Source: Pedobacter jeongneungensis
GTDB lineage: Bacteria; Bacteroidota; Bacteroidia; Sphingobacteriales; Sphingobacteriaceae
NCBI RefSeq assembly: GCF_000633455.1
Contig: NZ_AYMG01000002.1
Coordinates: 1 to 64,000 of the forward strand
Length of the DNA: 64,000 nucleotides
Direction of reading: 5' to 3'
In this document: positions 21,574 to 29,562 of the stretch, piece by piece
How the letters are laid out: each line of letters opens with the position of its first letter
Numbering within the stretch: position 1 is the first letter of the stretch
Position numbers and translations under genes: made by a program
The notes under the pieces: generated by a model
Told to the model about the DNA's origin: nothing
The model's database searches: none
Seen by the model: the letters and a program-made list of their open reading frames with translations, nothing else

Positions 21574-22308
21574 TTATGACAACTGTTTGTCAGGGCTGAT
21601 AAAGTTTTTTTCTTTTTCTTGTAAATATTCCTGCAGACTGAGCTGATGCGGGGCAAACTTAAGATCGCTTGGGTAAACAGCTCCTATCCTATCTAAACGG
21701 AACATTCTGAAATCATTTCTCAGTCTGCAAAAGGCAATCAGCGTCCAGTGTTGTTGCATGCTGTAATAAAAGGCAAAAGGTTCAATCAATCTTTCTGAAC
21801 TTTCATTTTTACCTTCTGCCCTATAACTAATACGTAACACGTTAAAACTGGTGAGTGCATTTTGTATTGCGGCTAATGAGTTGCTGGTAGGCTGCTCAAT
21901 GCTGGGAGGACTTACGGCAACACGCTTGGAGAGCAGTTCTACCTTATCTTTGGTGCTATAATTCAACACGGCTTTTACCTTATCTACCGCTTCTTTGTAA
22001 GTATCAATCAATGAACTGTCTTTATTCAGGTTGATCAGTTGCTGAGCGGTGATCAGCGCATTAGCTTCCTGTTCTGTAAACATTACCGGGGGAATTTTAT
22101 AACCTTCTGCAAGCGAGTAACCTTTCCCTTCGAAACTGGCAATGGGCACGCCAATTTGATCGAGCACCCTGATGTCGCGGTAAATGGTCCGCACACTTAC
22201 CGCAAACTTTTCTGCCAGATCGTTAGCATTTACCAGTCGCCTGGTTTGCAGTTGCAATAAGATGGCGCTAAGGCGGATAAGCCTTTTCATGTCGGTACTG
22301 GTGCTCAT
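21574..22308 (-). CDS. WYL-domain transcriptional regulator (DeoR/YafY-like)
   Basis: An N-terminal winged helix-turn-helix (RLIRLSAILLQLQTRR ... VSVRTIYRDIRVLDQIG) is followed by a WYL ligand-binding domain with FYYSMQQHWTLIAFCRLR and FRLDRIG. I chose the start at 22308 (MSTSTDMKRL, 244 residues) because relatives begin there. The frame stays open to 22380, but that extension runs into the repeat unit downstream and has no family match. Regulators of this type often control the next gene, here the VOC protein. Confidence 0.85.
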   Translation of the reverse strand: MSTSTDMKRLIRLSAILLQLQTRRLVNANDLAEKFAVSVRTIYRDIRVLDQIGVPIASFEGKGYSLAEGYKIPPVMFTEQEANALITAQQLINLNKDSSLIDTYKEAVDKVKAVLNYSTKDKVELLSKRVAVSPPSIEQPTSNSLAAIQNALTSFNVLRISYRAEGKNESSERLIEPFAFYYSMQQHWTLIAFCRLRNDFRMFRLDRIGAVYPSDLKFAPHQLSLQEYLQEKEKNFISPDKQLS

Positions 22309-22355
22309 TGAGGTGGGAATGTGTTGGTCAAATATACGAAAGCGATCTTCGTGAT

Positions 22356-23304
22356 TAGCCACGGATGCACGGATTAACACGGAGATTTTATAATTTTTTT
22401 TGAAAACGAATGTCAGTGTTTCATTGGGGTTGGCAGTCCTGCTATCGCTGTTAGTCCTCCCCGATGAAAAAATCGGTGTCCGGGCTAACTTGCTCTATCA
22501 GGTTTATTTAACAAAAGTTGGTTTTATATGGCACAGCCCTTGTTCCCAGCCCCGATTGGATGGATGCCCCCGATTCTTCATCGGGGCAGGAAGGAAAGCG
22601 GGACTACCGGTACCGATTTGCACAACAACTGCGCTCCAAATGATTAAATGATCTTAGTATTTAGCCACGGATTAACACGGAGATTTTATAATTTTTTTTT
22701 GAAAACGAACGTCACTGTTTCATTGGGGGCGGCAGTCCTGCTATCGCTGTTAGTCCTCCCCGATGAAAAAATAGGTGTCCGGGCTAACTTGCTCTATCAG
22801 GTTTATTTAACAAAAGTTAGTTTTATATGGCACAGCCCTTGTTCTTAGCCCCGATTGGATGGATGCCCCCGATTCTTCATCGGGGCAGGAAGGAAAGCGG
22901 GACTACCGGTACCGATTTGCACAACAATTGCGCTCCAAATGATCAAATCATCTTAGTAGTTAGCCACGGATGCACGGATTAACACAGAGATTTTATAATT
23001 TTTTTTGAAAACGAATGTCAGTGTTTCATTGGGGGTGGCAGTCCTGCTATCGCTGTTAGTCCTCCCCGATGAAAAAATAGGTGTCCGGGCTAACTTGCTC
23101 TATCAGGTTTATTTAACAAAAGTTGGTTTTATATAGCACAGCCCTTATTCTTAGCCCCGATTGGATGGATGCCCCCGATTCTTCATCGGGGCAGGAAGGA
23201 AAGCGGGACTACCGGTACCGATTTGCACAACAATTGCGCTCCAAATGATTAAATGATCTTAGTATTTAGCCACGGATGCACGGATTAACACGGAGATTTT
23301 ATAA
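22356..23304. repeat. Three tandem ~300-bp non-coding repeat units plus partial fourth
   Basis: Units begin with TAGCCACGGAT at 22356, 22662 and 22961, and a truncated fourth begins at 23267, giving periods of 306, 299 and 306 bases. The units are nearly identical. Each carries the complementary segments CCCCGATGAAAAAATCGG and CCCCGATTCTTCATCGGGG. Unit 2 lacks TGCACGGA near its start. Small ORFs inside (22400-22651, 22648-22848) lie within the repeat and are not credible genes. The first unit overlaps the N-terminal extension of the WYL gene. Confidence 0.92.
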
Positions 23305-23314
23305 AGGCTTATCG

Positions 23315-23336
23315 AATTTTAACTTAAGTGAAAAAT
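23315..23336. promoter_or_regulatory. Candidate Crp/Fnr-type operator upstream of the DUF308 gene
   Basis: Contains TTTTAACTTAAGTGAAAA, a near-perfect palindrome that differs at two positions over 22 bases from the perfect one at 24824-24845. Its centre is 64 bases before the ATG at 23389. The half-sites TTAAC-N4-GTTAA have the geometry bound by Fnr-like proteins. Confidence 0.55.
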
Positions 23337-23388
23337 AACAAAATCCATAAGCCACATCTTTGACAAAGAAAATTAAAAGAAATATATC

Positions 23389-23979
23389 ATGACAACAACA
23401 AATCAATCGGATTTTAGCGTTTCTGAAACTGCTGTTCAAACGGCGAGATCATTACAAAAACTTTATTTTATACGTGCAGGCTTTTCTATTGTTTGGGTGG
23501 TGCTGGTAAGCGCTTTAGCCAAAACCAATACCAACATTGCAACAGTTTTATTTATCATTTACCCGGCATGGGATGCCATTGCAACCTATTTCGACATTCA
23601 GGCAAATCCTTCTGCTGTAAATAAAACACCACAATATGTTAATGCCCTAATCAGTATTGCAACAACTGTAGGCGTAACATTGGCCCTGCAGAAAGGCATC
23701 CCCGAAGCATTAATTGTATTTGGTGCCTGGGCCATACTAACAGGACTTATTCAGCTTATTTTGGGTTTGCGCAGGCGTAAGCAATTGGGCGGACAGTGGC
23801 CAATGATCATTAGCGGTGCGCAATCCATGCTGGCTGGTGGCGCTTTTATTGTCATGGCACATCAACCAAACCAGGGCATTAGCACATTGGCAGGCTATGC
23901 AGCTTTTGGTGCATTTTATTTCCTGCTTGCGGCTTTCAGGTTATCGAAAACTATTAAAAAGACATCGGTTGAGGTATAA
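23389..23979 (+). CDS. HdeD-like DUF308 membrane protein
   Basis: A 196-residue integral membrane protein with about six hydrophobic helices and no signal peptide. After a soluble N terminus of some 20 residues come FIRAGFSIVWVVLVSAL, VLFIIYPAWDAIATYF, YVNALISIATTVGVTLAL, ALIVFGAWAILTGLIQLI, the basic loop LRRRKQLGG, and two more helices. Members are linked to acid or general stress resistance, but the biochemical role is unknown. A probable operator at 23315-23336 suggests control by the neighbouring Crp/Fnr regulator (24153-24740), whose gene converges on it. Confidence 0.75.
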   Translation: MTTTNQSDFSVSETAVQTARSLQKLYFIRAGFSIVWVVLVSALAKTNTNIATVLFIIYPAWDAIATYFDIQANPSAVNKTPQYVNALISIATTVGVTLALQKGIPEALIVFGAWAILTGLIQLILGLRRRKQLGGQWPMIISGAQSMLAGGAFIVMAHQPNQGISTLAGYAAFGAFYFLLAAFRLSKTIKKTSVEV

Positions 23980-24152
23980 ATTAACGAATGCCTTTGAAAA
24001 GACGGAAATTTATGAATAATCAAACTGCAAAGGCTTTGAGATTCACGCCAGCGCGGGAAAGACGACCTTTCTATTCGAAACTGTTAATAATAGCAGAGTG
24101 AAACAAATCGGGAGCTACGATTGCGGAGTAATGCGGGTAAATGAATATTGGT

Positions 24153-24740
24153 TTATCTGTTAATCCGCTTTCTGATTCGGCTTAACGATGGGTTGGTGAT
24201 GCCCAGGAATGAAGAAATGTGGTAAGCAGGAATCCGCTCTACAATATTGGGATGTTCTTCCAGCAACCTCAGGAACCTTTGCTCGTGTGAAAAGAAAATA
24301 AACTCTTCGGTGCGCGATTGTGCATAGGCAAAAAACGTTTCTGCCAGTAACCTGCCGAACTTTCCCCAATTGGGATTCTTTTCATACAAAGCATTGAGAT
24401 CACGGTAGGAGATAAAAATAATTTCTGAATCTTCCATGGCTTCGATAAAATACCAGCAGGGGTTTTGCGAAATGAAACTCCTAAAGGAAACAACAAACTG
24501 GTTTTCTGAAAAAAAGAAGAGGTTTTTTTCTTCTTCTGTTTCAGGATCGCGGTAAAAAATGCGAAAAATGCCATTTACAATCAAACCGAGGTCGTTACAT
24601 ACCATGCTTTGCATATTAAAGAAATCGCCTTTCGCAATCTTTCGGGGTTTCCAAAATGGCAGGCTTTCAGTAATATCCCGATCGGTTAAGGGTGCAAAAT
24701 TTTGCAGGTGCCGGGTTAGTATTTCGTTTTTGTTATTCAT
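24153..24740 (-). CDS. Crp/Fnr family transcriptional regulator
   Basis: A 195-residue protein with a cyclic-nucleotide-binding-like beta-barrel (KGDFFNMQSMVCNDLGLIV, IFRIFYRD) and a C-terminal helix-turn-helix ending IPAYHISSFLGITNPSLSRI. No Fnr cysteine cluster is present, so it is not an oxygen sensor of the classic kind. The perfect palindrome 95 bases upstream (24824-24845) and its near copy before the convergent DUF308 gene suggest autoregulation and control of that gene. Confidence 0.88.
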   Translation of the reverse strand: MNNKNEILTRHLQNFAPLTDRDITESLPFWKPRKIAKGDFFNMQSMVCNDLGLIVNGIFRIFYRDPETEEEKNLFFFSENQFVVSFRSFISQNPCWYFIEAMEDSEIIFISYRDLNALYEKNPNWGKFGRLLAETFFAYAQSRTEEFIFFSHEQRFLRLLEEHPNIVERIPAYHISSFLGITNPSLSRIRKRINR

Positions 24741-24823
24741 AGCAGGATGTTCGCGTTAATCAAAATTATACCTGATCACTCAAAAAGATAAACAGGGCGA
24801 AGTTCAGGATTGATGATCCGTAA

Positions 24824-24845
24824 AATTTTAACTTAAGTTAAAATT
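24824..24845. promoter_or_regulatory. Candidate autoregulatory Crp/Fnr operator
   Basis: A perfect 22-base palindrome with core TTTTAACTTAAGTTAAAA, centred 95 bases upstream of the Crp/Fnr start codon. It repeats, with two changes, at 23315-23336. Confidence 0.6.
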
Positions 24846-24868
24846 ACGCTACAAATTACAATAAAATT

Positions 24869-24902
24869 AAAAAAGGTGATCGGTTTAATCCAATCACCTT
24901 TT
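24869..24902 (-). terminator. Terminator of the PfpI-monooxygenase operon
   Basis: On the minus strand, arms AAAAGGTGAT and ATCACCTTTT flank a 12-14 base loop and run into TTTT, 28 bases after the monooxygenase stop. Confidence 0.7.
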
Positions 24903-24929
24903 AACGGTGCATTATAGAGCACTATTGCG

Positions 24930-25226
24930 TTATAGTTGGTGTGTTAACATTACCTGCCGCTCTTTTAATAGCGGAACAATTTTAGCAACAACAATGTCCT
25001 GATAATGCTGACTGTTGCGATGTGCAACCAAAGCTTCTTCATCCTGGTATGCTTCGTTAAGCATAATCAGATTTGGATCAGCATTGTCCTGGTAAACCTT
25101 GTAATATAAATTGCCAGGTTCGGCAGTACTTTTTTCAGCGAGTTCGGGTAGATAGGCCAATACGTTATGGAGTTCGCCTTCTATAATCTGCCATTTGGCA
25201 AATACATGTATATTCTGTTCGTTCAT
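24930..25226 (-). CDS. Putative quinol monooxygenase (ABM domain, YgiN-like)
   Basis: A 98-residue antibiotic-biosynthesis-monooxygenase fold, a dimeric alpha-beta barrel without cofactor. It begins IHVFAKWQIIEGELHNV and contains the typical YKVYQDNADPNLIMLNEAYQDEEALVAHRNSQHY stretch, with the conserved histidine. Relatives oxidise quinols or similar aromatics. It lies 34 bases after the DJ-1/PfpI gene and shares its operon, which suggests a joint role in electrophile or quinone stress. Confidence 0.85.
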   Translation of the reverse strand: MNEQNIHVFAKWQIIEGELHNVLAYLPELAEKSTAEPGNLYYKVYQDNADPNLIMLNEAYQDEEALVAHRNSQHYQDIVVAKIVPLLKERQVMLTHQL

Positions 25227-25260
25227 CTTCTGTTTTATATTATCGTTAATAATACTTTAA

Positions 25261-25941
25261 TTAAGCTTTTGTATTGTTCAACAGTGCCACCATTTTTTCG
25301 CCAACTCCTTTTGCAGAAGCTGGATTTTGTCCGGTAACAATGTTGCCATCGGTAATGCTGTTAGCAGACCATGCGGCAGCGGCATGAAAGATCGCACCCT
25401 GTTCAGTTAATGCAGCTTGCAAATCGAAAGGGACATCTGCTCTTGCATAATTATCCTCCTCTTCAGTAGTAAAAGAGGCGATGTTCTTGCCATTTACCAG
25501 ATAAGAACCATCACTCAATTTTACGTTAAGTAACGAAACAGGGCCATGGCAAACAGCGCCCACGATGGCATGGCGTTCGTAAGTTTCGGCAATTACCTGT
25601 TTTAGCAACGGAGCCTCTGGCATATCAACCATTGGTGCTAACCCACCTGGTATAAATATCGCATCGTATTGGCTTGCCTCTATAGTTTCAAGCTTTGGGG
25701 CTTTTTGCATATCTGCCCAGCCTTTACCTGTAAGGAATTTAAGATTTTCAGGATCGTCTGCCAGATTAAGGGCATCTAAATATGGACTATCTCCGGTTAA
25801 ACTGGCAAAGTCGATCTGGTAACCGGCTTTTTCGAATTCGGCATAAGGATGTGCCACTTCAGGCAAAAATGTTCCGGTTCTTCTATTTTGAGGGCCGATG
25901 GCATTGGCGTTAGAAACGATGATTAAAATTTTCTTTTTCAT
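25261..25941 (-). CDS. DJ-1/PfpI family protein (Hsp31/glyoxalase III-like)
   Basis: A class I glutamine-amidotransferase-like fold of 226 residues from the start at 25941 (MKKKILIIVSNA); the frame opens ten codons earlier at 25971. The nucleophilic cysteine lies in AIVGAVCHGPVSLL, and the acid is in the FIPGG neighbourhood (DAIFIPGGLAP). Hsp31-type members convert methylglyoxal to lactate or repair glycated molecules. It is the first gene of a two-gene operon with the quinol monooxygenase. The upstream region has inverted TGTGATG/CATCACA arms and a palindrome at 26048-26065 that point to control by the adjacent Crp/Fnr protein. Confidence 0.87.
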   Translation of the reverse strand: MKKKILIIVSNANAIGPQNRRTGTFLPEVAHPYAEFEKAGYQIDFASLTGDSPYLDALNLADDPENLKFLTGKGWADMQKAPKLETIEASQYDAIFIPGGLAPMVDMPEAPLLKQVIAETYERHAIVGAVCHGPVSLLNVKLSDGSYLVNGKNIASFTTEEEDNYARADVPFDLQAALTEQGAIFHAAAAWSANSITDGNIVTGQNPASAKGVGEKMVALLNNTKA

Positions 25942-25950
25942 AACCTTATT

Positions 25951-26000
25951 TTTTGTGATGTTTAAAATCAATTGATTCTTGTTTTATTTACATCACAAAA
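25951..26000. promoter_or_regulatory. Inverted repeat in front of the DJ-1/PfpI gene
   Basis: TTTTGTGATGT (25951-25961) and ACATCACAAAA (25990-26000) form an 11-bp inverted repeat with a 28-base gap, ending 10 bases before the likely start codon. The TGTGAT half-sites recur in the palindrome at 26048-26065. Confidence 0.45.
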
Positions 26001-26047
26001 TTGCGCCATCAGGCCATATGAAAACGAGGAGCCAACGCACAAAAAAA

Positions 26048-26065
26048 GTGTGATCAGGATCACAC
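26048..26065. promoter_or_regulatory. CRP-like palindrome, or terminator of the upstream regulator
   Basis: GTGTGATCAGGATCACAC is a perfect palindrome that matches the TGTGA-N6-TCACA pattern of CRP sites. On the minus strand a seven-T run follows it, so it can also end transcription of the Crp/Fnr gene that stops at 26079. Both roles are possible. Confidence 0.5.
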
Positions 26066-26078
26066 AAATGTTATCAAT

Positions 26079-26642
26079 TTAGCCCGAATAGAGTCGGCTT
26101 AAGGTTTCACGACTCACGCCAAGATATTCTGCTATGTATTTCTTTGGTATTTTTTGTATCAGTTGCGGATACAACTGTCCAAATTCTTCATAGCGCTGCT
26201 GAGGTGTGCCTGAAAGTAACGAAACAATCCGGCGCTGCTGTGCCACGTAACCGTTGGTGAGTTTAACGCGGAAGAAATGTTCCATTTTATGAAAGTTAGC
26301 CGATAAGGTTTGGCGCCCTTCCAGCGTGGTGTACAATACTTCTGCATCTGCCATACAAAGGATATGAAGCGTTGCCGGTTTTTGGTTAAAGTATGCCTGG
26401 TAATCTGCCATCCACCAGTTCTGTCCTGCAAATTGAATAATGTGCTCCTTCCCTTCCTCATCGAGGTAAAACATCCTGAAAATACCCGATAAAACCAAAA
26501 ACTCATATTTAGCTAAATCGCCTTCCTGTTGCAGGTATTGATTTTTCTTTACCCTGCGCAGTGTAAAAAATGTTTTCACGTTTTCATACTCCAGGTCGGT
26601 AAGCCCAACAATTTCTTCAATATGGTTTCTTAATCTGTCCAT
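26079..26642 (-). CDS. Crp/Fnr family transcriptional regulator
   Basis: 187 residues: an effector barrel (KKNQYLQQEGDLAKYEFLVL, IFRMFYLDEEGKEHIIQFA) and a C-terminal helix-turn-helix, IPKKYIAEYLGVSRETLSRL. The recognition helix (SRETLSR) resembles that of classic CRP, which agrees with the TGTGATC...GATCACA palindrome just downstream and before the DJ-1 operon on the same strand. It probably senses a small ligand or redox state; no cysteine cluster is present. It is clearly different in sequence from the regulator at 24153-24740. Confidence 0.87.
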   Translation of the reverse strand: MDRLRNHIEEIVGLTDLEYENVKTFFTLRRVKKNQYLQQEGDLAKYEFLVLSGIFRMFYLDEEGKEHIIQFAGQNWWMADYQAYFNQKPATLHILCMADAEVLYTTLEGRQTLSANFHKMEHFFRVKLTNGYVAQQRRIVSLLSGTPQQRYEEFGQLYPQLIQKIPKKYIAEYLGVSRETLSRLYSG

Positions 26643-26852
26643 CGGGAATAAACTTACTAAAAATCTATAAAATCCATCCTGACTAAAACGGGCCGCGATA
26701 TAGTAGCCTGATATTTAGGTAACTACTGTTTTATATTTAAAGCTTTATTACTTAAATCTTAAACATTTGTAACTGTTTACCTTTTTCTGTATTACAGCAA
26801 ATTGTGCTGTACGATTCGTACATTAGGCCTATAAACAAACAAAATTTTAACG

Positions 26853-27545
26853 ATGAGCAATTATTCATTAACGGCACTCATTTCTATCCCTGAGGAAGCT
26901 GGATATTTTTTCCCCAACAGGCATTTTGAATACATTTCTAATAAACCACTTTATCAGATTATGATCGAAAAACTCGAAGCAATTGGTAAAATAGACAAGA
27001 TCATCATCAACACGGATTCAAACATGCTTAAAAGCTATTATTCGCGCTCAAATAAAACAAAAGTGATCGACGTTTACCGTGCTGAACCGCAGGAAATCGA
27101 ACTGGAGCTTACTTCCGACAAGTTGACCACCGAATTGCTTAAGCATGCGGAAGGTGAACATTTTCTGCAGCTAGGGCCTATTTTCCCTTTCCTCAAACAG
27201 GAAACAATTGAGAGGGCAATCCAAATGTACGAGGAGTATGTAATTAATGCTGAAGAACGTAAATATGATTCGGTATTTTCTATCAAGATACTGAACCGCA
27301 GGTATTACGACAGTGATACCGATTTTATACGCGAAGACCGACCTAATACTTTTGTAGAAGATGGCATATTGCACATTTTTAACCGGACTACATTCCTGGC
27401 TAACGGTAACCGTAAGGTGGGTAAAAAACCCTACTCATGTGGTATTGATGAGATCGAAAATTTAGCGGTCGATTCGGAAGAGAATCATCAGCTTGCTGTT
27501 TTGATCAACGAGCACCGCAATCGCTTTCCGCATGTATTCCGGTAG
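26853..27545 (+). CDS. Acylneuraminate cytidylyltransferase-like protein with degenerate N-terminal motif
   Basis: A 230-residue nucleotidyltransferase-like Rossmann protein. Features shared with CMP-sialic acid synthetases are NKPLYQIMIEKLEAI, the IIINTDSN strand, HFLQLGPIFPFLKQETIERAI (the usual LQ-T-PL segment) and the end motif CGIDEIENLAVDSEEN. The catalytic PARGGSKGIPRKN loop is replaced by ISIPEEAGYFFPNRH, so nucleotide chemistry may be altered or lost. No sialic or nonulosonic acid genes are near. It is followed by its own terminator. Confidence 0.6.
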   Translation: MSNYSLTALISIPEEAGYFFPNRHFEYISNKPLYQIMIEKLEAIGKIDKIIINTDSNMLKSYYSRSNKTKVIDVYRAEPQEIELELTSDKLTTELLKHAEGEHFLQLGPIFPFLKQETIERAIQMYEEYVINAEERKYDSVFSIKILNRRYYDSDTDFIREDRPNTFVEDGILHIFNRTTFLANGNRKVGKKPYSCGIDEIENLAVDSEENHQLAVLINEHRNRFPHVFR

Positions 27546-27587
27546 ATAAGGTTGATTTGCAAATATTTTAAACCAGTTGGTTTATGA

Positions 27588-27616
27588 AAGCCGCACAACA
27601 ATGTGCGGCTTTTGCG
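27588..27616 (+). terminator. Terminator after the cytidylyltransferase-like gene
   Basis: GCCGCAC and GTGCGGC with a six-base loop, followed by TTTTGCGTTT. Confidence 0.75.
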
Positions 27617-27688
27617 TTTAATTGCTTTGAAGATAATGGTTTCGGCTAAATCAAAAGCAGATTTGGATAAATCCCGCTGCTTAAAGCT

Positions 27689-27706
27689 GTTGATCTTTGT
27701 ATCAAC
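27689..27706. promoter_or_regulatory. Short dyad before the epimerase operon
   Basis: GTTGAT and ATCAAC arms with a six-base centre that includes CTTTG, 16 bases before the ATG. It overlaps a GATCTTTG box similar to the Bacteroidota -7 element. A possible operator; weak. Confidence 0.3.
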
Positions 27707-27721
27707 AAAAAGAAATCAATT

Positions 27722-28615
27722 ATGCGCGTATTTGTTACAGGAGCCACAGGCTTCGTAGGTACTGCCATTGTGCAGGAATTAATTAACAACGGCCATCAGG
27801 TATTGGGATTGGCCCGTTCGGATGCATCGGCTCAAAAACTGATCGATGCAGATGCTGAAGTTCATCGCGGTGATCTGGAAGATCTCGACAGTTTGCGCAG
27901 CGGTGCGGCAGCTGTGGATGGCGTAATCCATGCGGGCTTTATCCATGATTTTACCCGCTTTGCAGAAGTGTGTAAAGTTGATCAAACCGCCATCGAAACC
28001 ATTGGCAAAATGCTGGCTGGTTCTAACTGCCCCTTTATTGTTACCTCTGGTACAGCACTGGTAAGTCCCGGTAAACTGGCCACTGAAGATATCCGATCTC
28101 CTTTTAACCCGGCATGGCCAAGGGCTTCTGAGCAGACCGCCGATGCTGTGATGGCACTGGGCGTGCGTACAGCTGCCATTCGCTTATCTCCATCGGTACA
28201 TGGTGAAGAAGATAAACATGGCTTTATTCCCATATTGGTTAACATCGCCCGCGAAAAAGGAGTTTCTGCCTACGTTGGCGATGGACTTAACCGGTGGAAT
28301 GCAGTACACCGTTTAGATGCAGCGCGTTTATATCGTTTGGCTTTAGAAAATACCACATCCGGCGCTCGTTTTCATGCTGCCGCCGAAGAAGCCATTACCG
28401 TTAAAACAATAGCCGAAGCCATAGGCCAACAACTTAATATTCCGGTAGTATCAATAGCTCCTGAAGCAGCTGCAGAACATTTTGGCTGGTTTTCACACAT
28501 GGCTGCAATAGATTGCCCGGCATCGAGCAAATGGACACAGGAACAATTGAACTGGAAGCCATTACATGCTACACTACTTACTGATATTGAAAACGGCATT
28601 TATACCCAAAAATAA
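27722..28615 (+). CDS. NAD-dependent epimerase/dehydratase (atypical extended SDR)
   Basis: 297 residues with the nucleotide-binding motif VTGATGFVGTAIVQEL at the N terminus and GDLEDLDSLR as the usual adenine-contact segment. The canonical YxxxK is not obvious, as in the atypical SDR group of isoflavone-reductase or YeeZ type. The substrate is unknown. It is the first gene of a three-gene plus-strand operon with an NmrA-like reductase (3 bases apart) and an AraC regulator (17 bases further). The operon probably responds to an electrophile or aromatic compound. Confidence 0.8.
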   Translation: MRVFVTGATGFVGTAIVQELINNGHQVLGLARSDASAQKLIDADAEVHRGDLEDLDSLRSGAAAVDGVIHAGFIHDFTRFAEVCKVDQTAIETIGKMLAGSNCPFIVTSGTALVSPGKLATEDIRSPFNPAWPRASEQTADAVMALGVRTAAIRLSPSVHGEEDKHGFIPILVNIAREKGVSAYVGDGLNRWNAVHRLDAARLYRLALENTTSGARFHAAAEEAITVKTIAEAIGQQLNIPVVSIAPEAAAEHFGWFSHMAAIDCPASSKWTQEQLNWKPLHATLLTDIENGIYTQK

Positions 28616-28618
28616 ACT

Positions 28619-29545
28619 ATGAAAATTATAGTAACCGGTTCCTTAGGGAACATTAGCAGACCTTTAACTGAAATGTTAATCGCCCAGGGACATGCGGTAA
28701 CCGTGGTGAGCAGTGATTCTAAAAAACAGGCCGATATTGAGCGTTTAGGCGCCAAAGCTGCCATTGGCTCTATTGCCGATGTAGCGTTTTTAACCAGTAC
28801 TTTTAAAGGTGCAGATGCTGTTTACACCATGATTCCGCTAAGTTTTACCGAACCAGATCTGGGTGATTACATGCGTCGCATGGCATTAAACTATAAACAG
28901 GCACTCAAAGAAGCCAATACCAAACGGATTGTGCTATTGAGTGGTTGGGCGGCCGACCTGGTTAAGGCTGAAAACGTAGAACACCTTTTTGATGGACTTG
29001 AAGCTTCCATTACCATCATGCGGCCTGGGGCCTTTTACACCAATTTCTACCAGTCGATGGATTTGATTAAGGGTAAAGGTTTGATCGGGAAATTCCTGAC
29101 CTTGCGTTATTCCGGTCTTGGGGCTTTACTTAGCGGAAAAACAGGTCTTTTGATGGGGAATTATGGCGGGGATGACCGGATTGTTTTCGTATCGCCAACG
29201 GATATTGCAGCTGCTGTTGCAGAAGAACTGTTATTATTGCCAGATGGGAAAACCATTCGTTATGTAGGCAGCGAGGAAATGACCTGTAACCAGGCAGCGA
29301 AAATTATTGGTACTGCCATAGGTAAACCCTGGCTAAAATGGGTATTAGTCTCTGATAAAGAAATGCTGCAAGGATTAAAGATGGCCAAATTGCCAGAAAA
29401 GCTGGCCGAAACCCTGGTGGAAATGCAGGCTGCCATGCACAGTGGTAAAACCCTGGAGAACTTCCACCAAAACAATCCAAAAATGGGCAAAGTAAAACTC
29501 GCTGATTTTGCAAAAGCGTTTGCCGAAGCTTATCATAAAAAATAA
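28619..29545 (+). CDS. NmrA-like NAD(P)-binding protein
   Basis: 308 residues starting with the Rossmann motif VTGSLGNISRPLTEMLI and a following AVTVVSSDSKK, which favours NADP over NAD. It resembles NmrA/QorB-type redox sensors and azoreductase-like reductases that lack the SDR catalytic triad. It is the middle gene of the operon; the 3-base spacing to the upstream epimerase suggests translational coupling. Confidence 0.8.
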   Translation: MKIIVTGSLGNISRPLTEMLIAQGHAVTVVSSDSKKQADIERLGAKAAIGSIADVAFLTSTFKGADAVYTMIPLSFTEPDLGDYMRRMALNYKQALKEANTKRIVLLSGWAADLVKAENVEHLFDGLEASITIMRPGAFYTNFYQSMDLIKGKGLIGKFLTLRYSGLGALLSGKTGLLMGNYGGDDRIVFVSPTDIAAAVAEELLLLPDGKTIRYVGSEEMTCNQAAKIIGTAIGKPWLKWVLVSDKEMLQGLKMAKLPEKLAETLVEMQAAMHSGKTLENFHQNNPKMGKVKLADFAKAFAEAYHKK

Positions 29546-29562
29546 CGAACTTTATCATAACC

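Noticed and set aside
22400-22848. Small open frames (83 and 66 codons) inside the tandem repeat
   Set aside because: They are copies of the same repeat, have no support as proteins, and the repeat unit also exists without intact frames.
22356-23304. CRISPR array
   Set aside because: Only three units of about 300 bases with no unique spacers; no cas genes in the window.
26048-26065. Calling the palindrome a proven CRP site
   Set aside because: A T-run follows on the minus strand, so it can equally be a terminator; it is listed only as a candidate.
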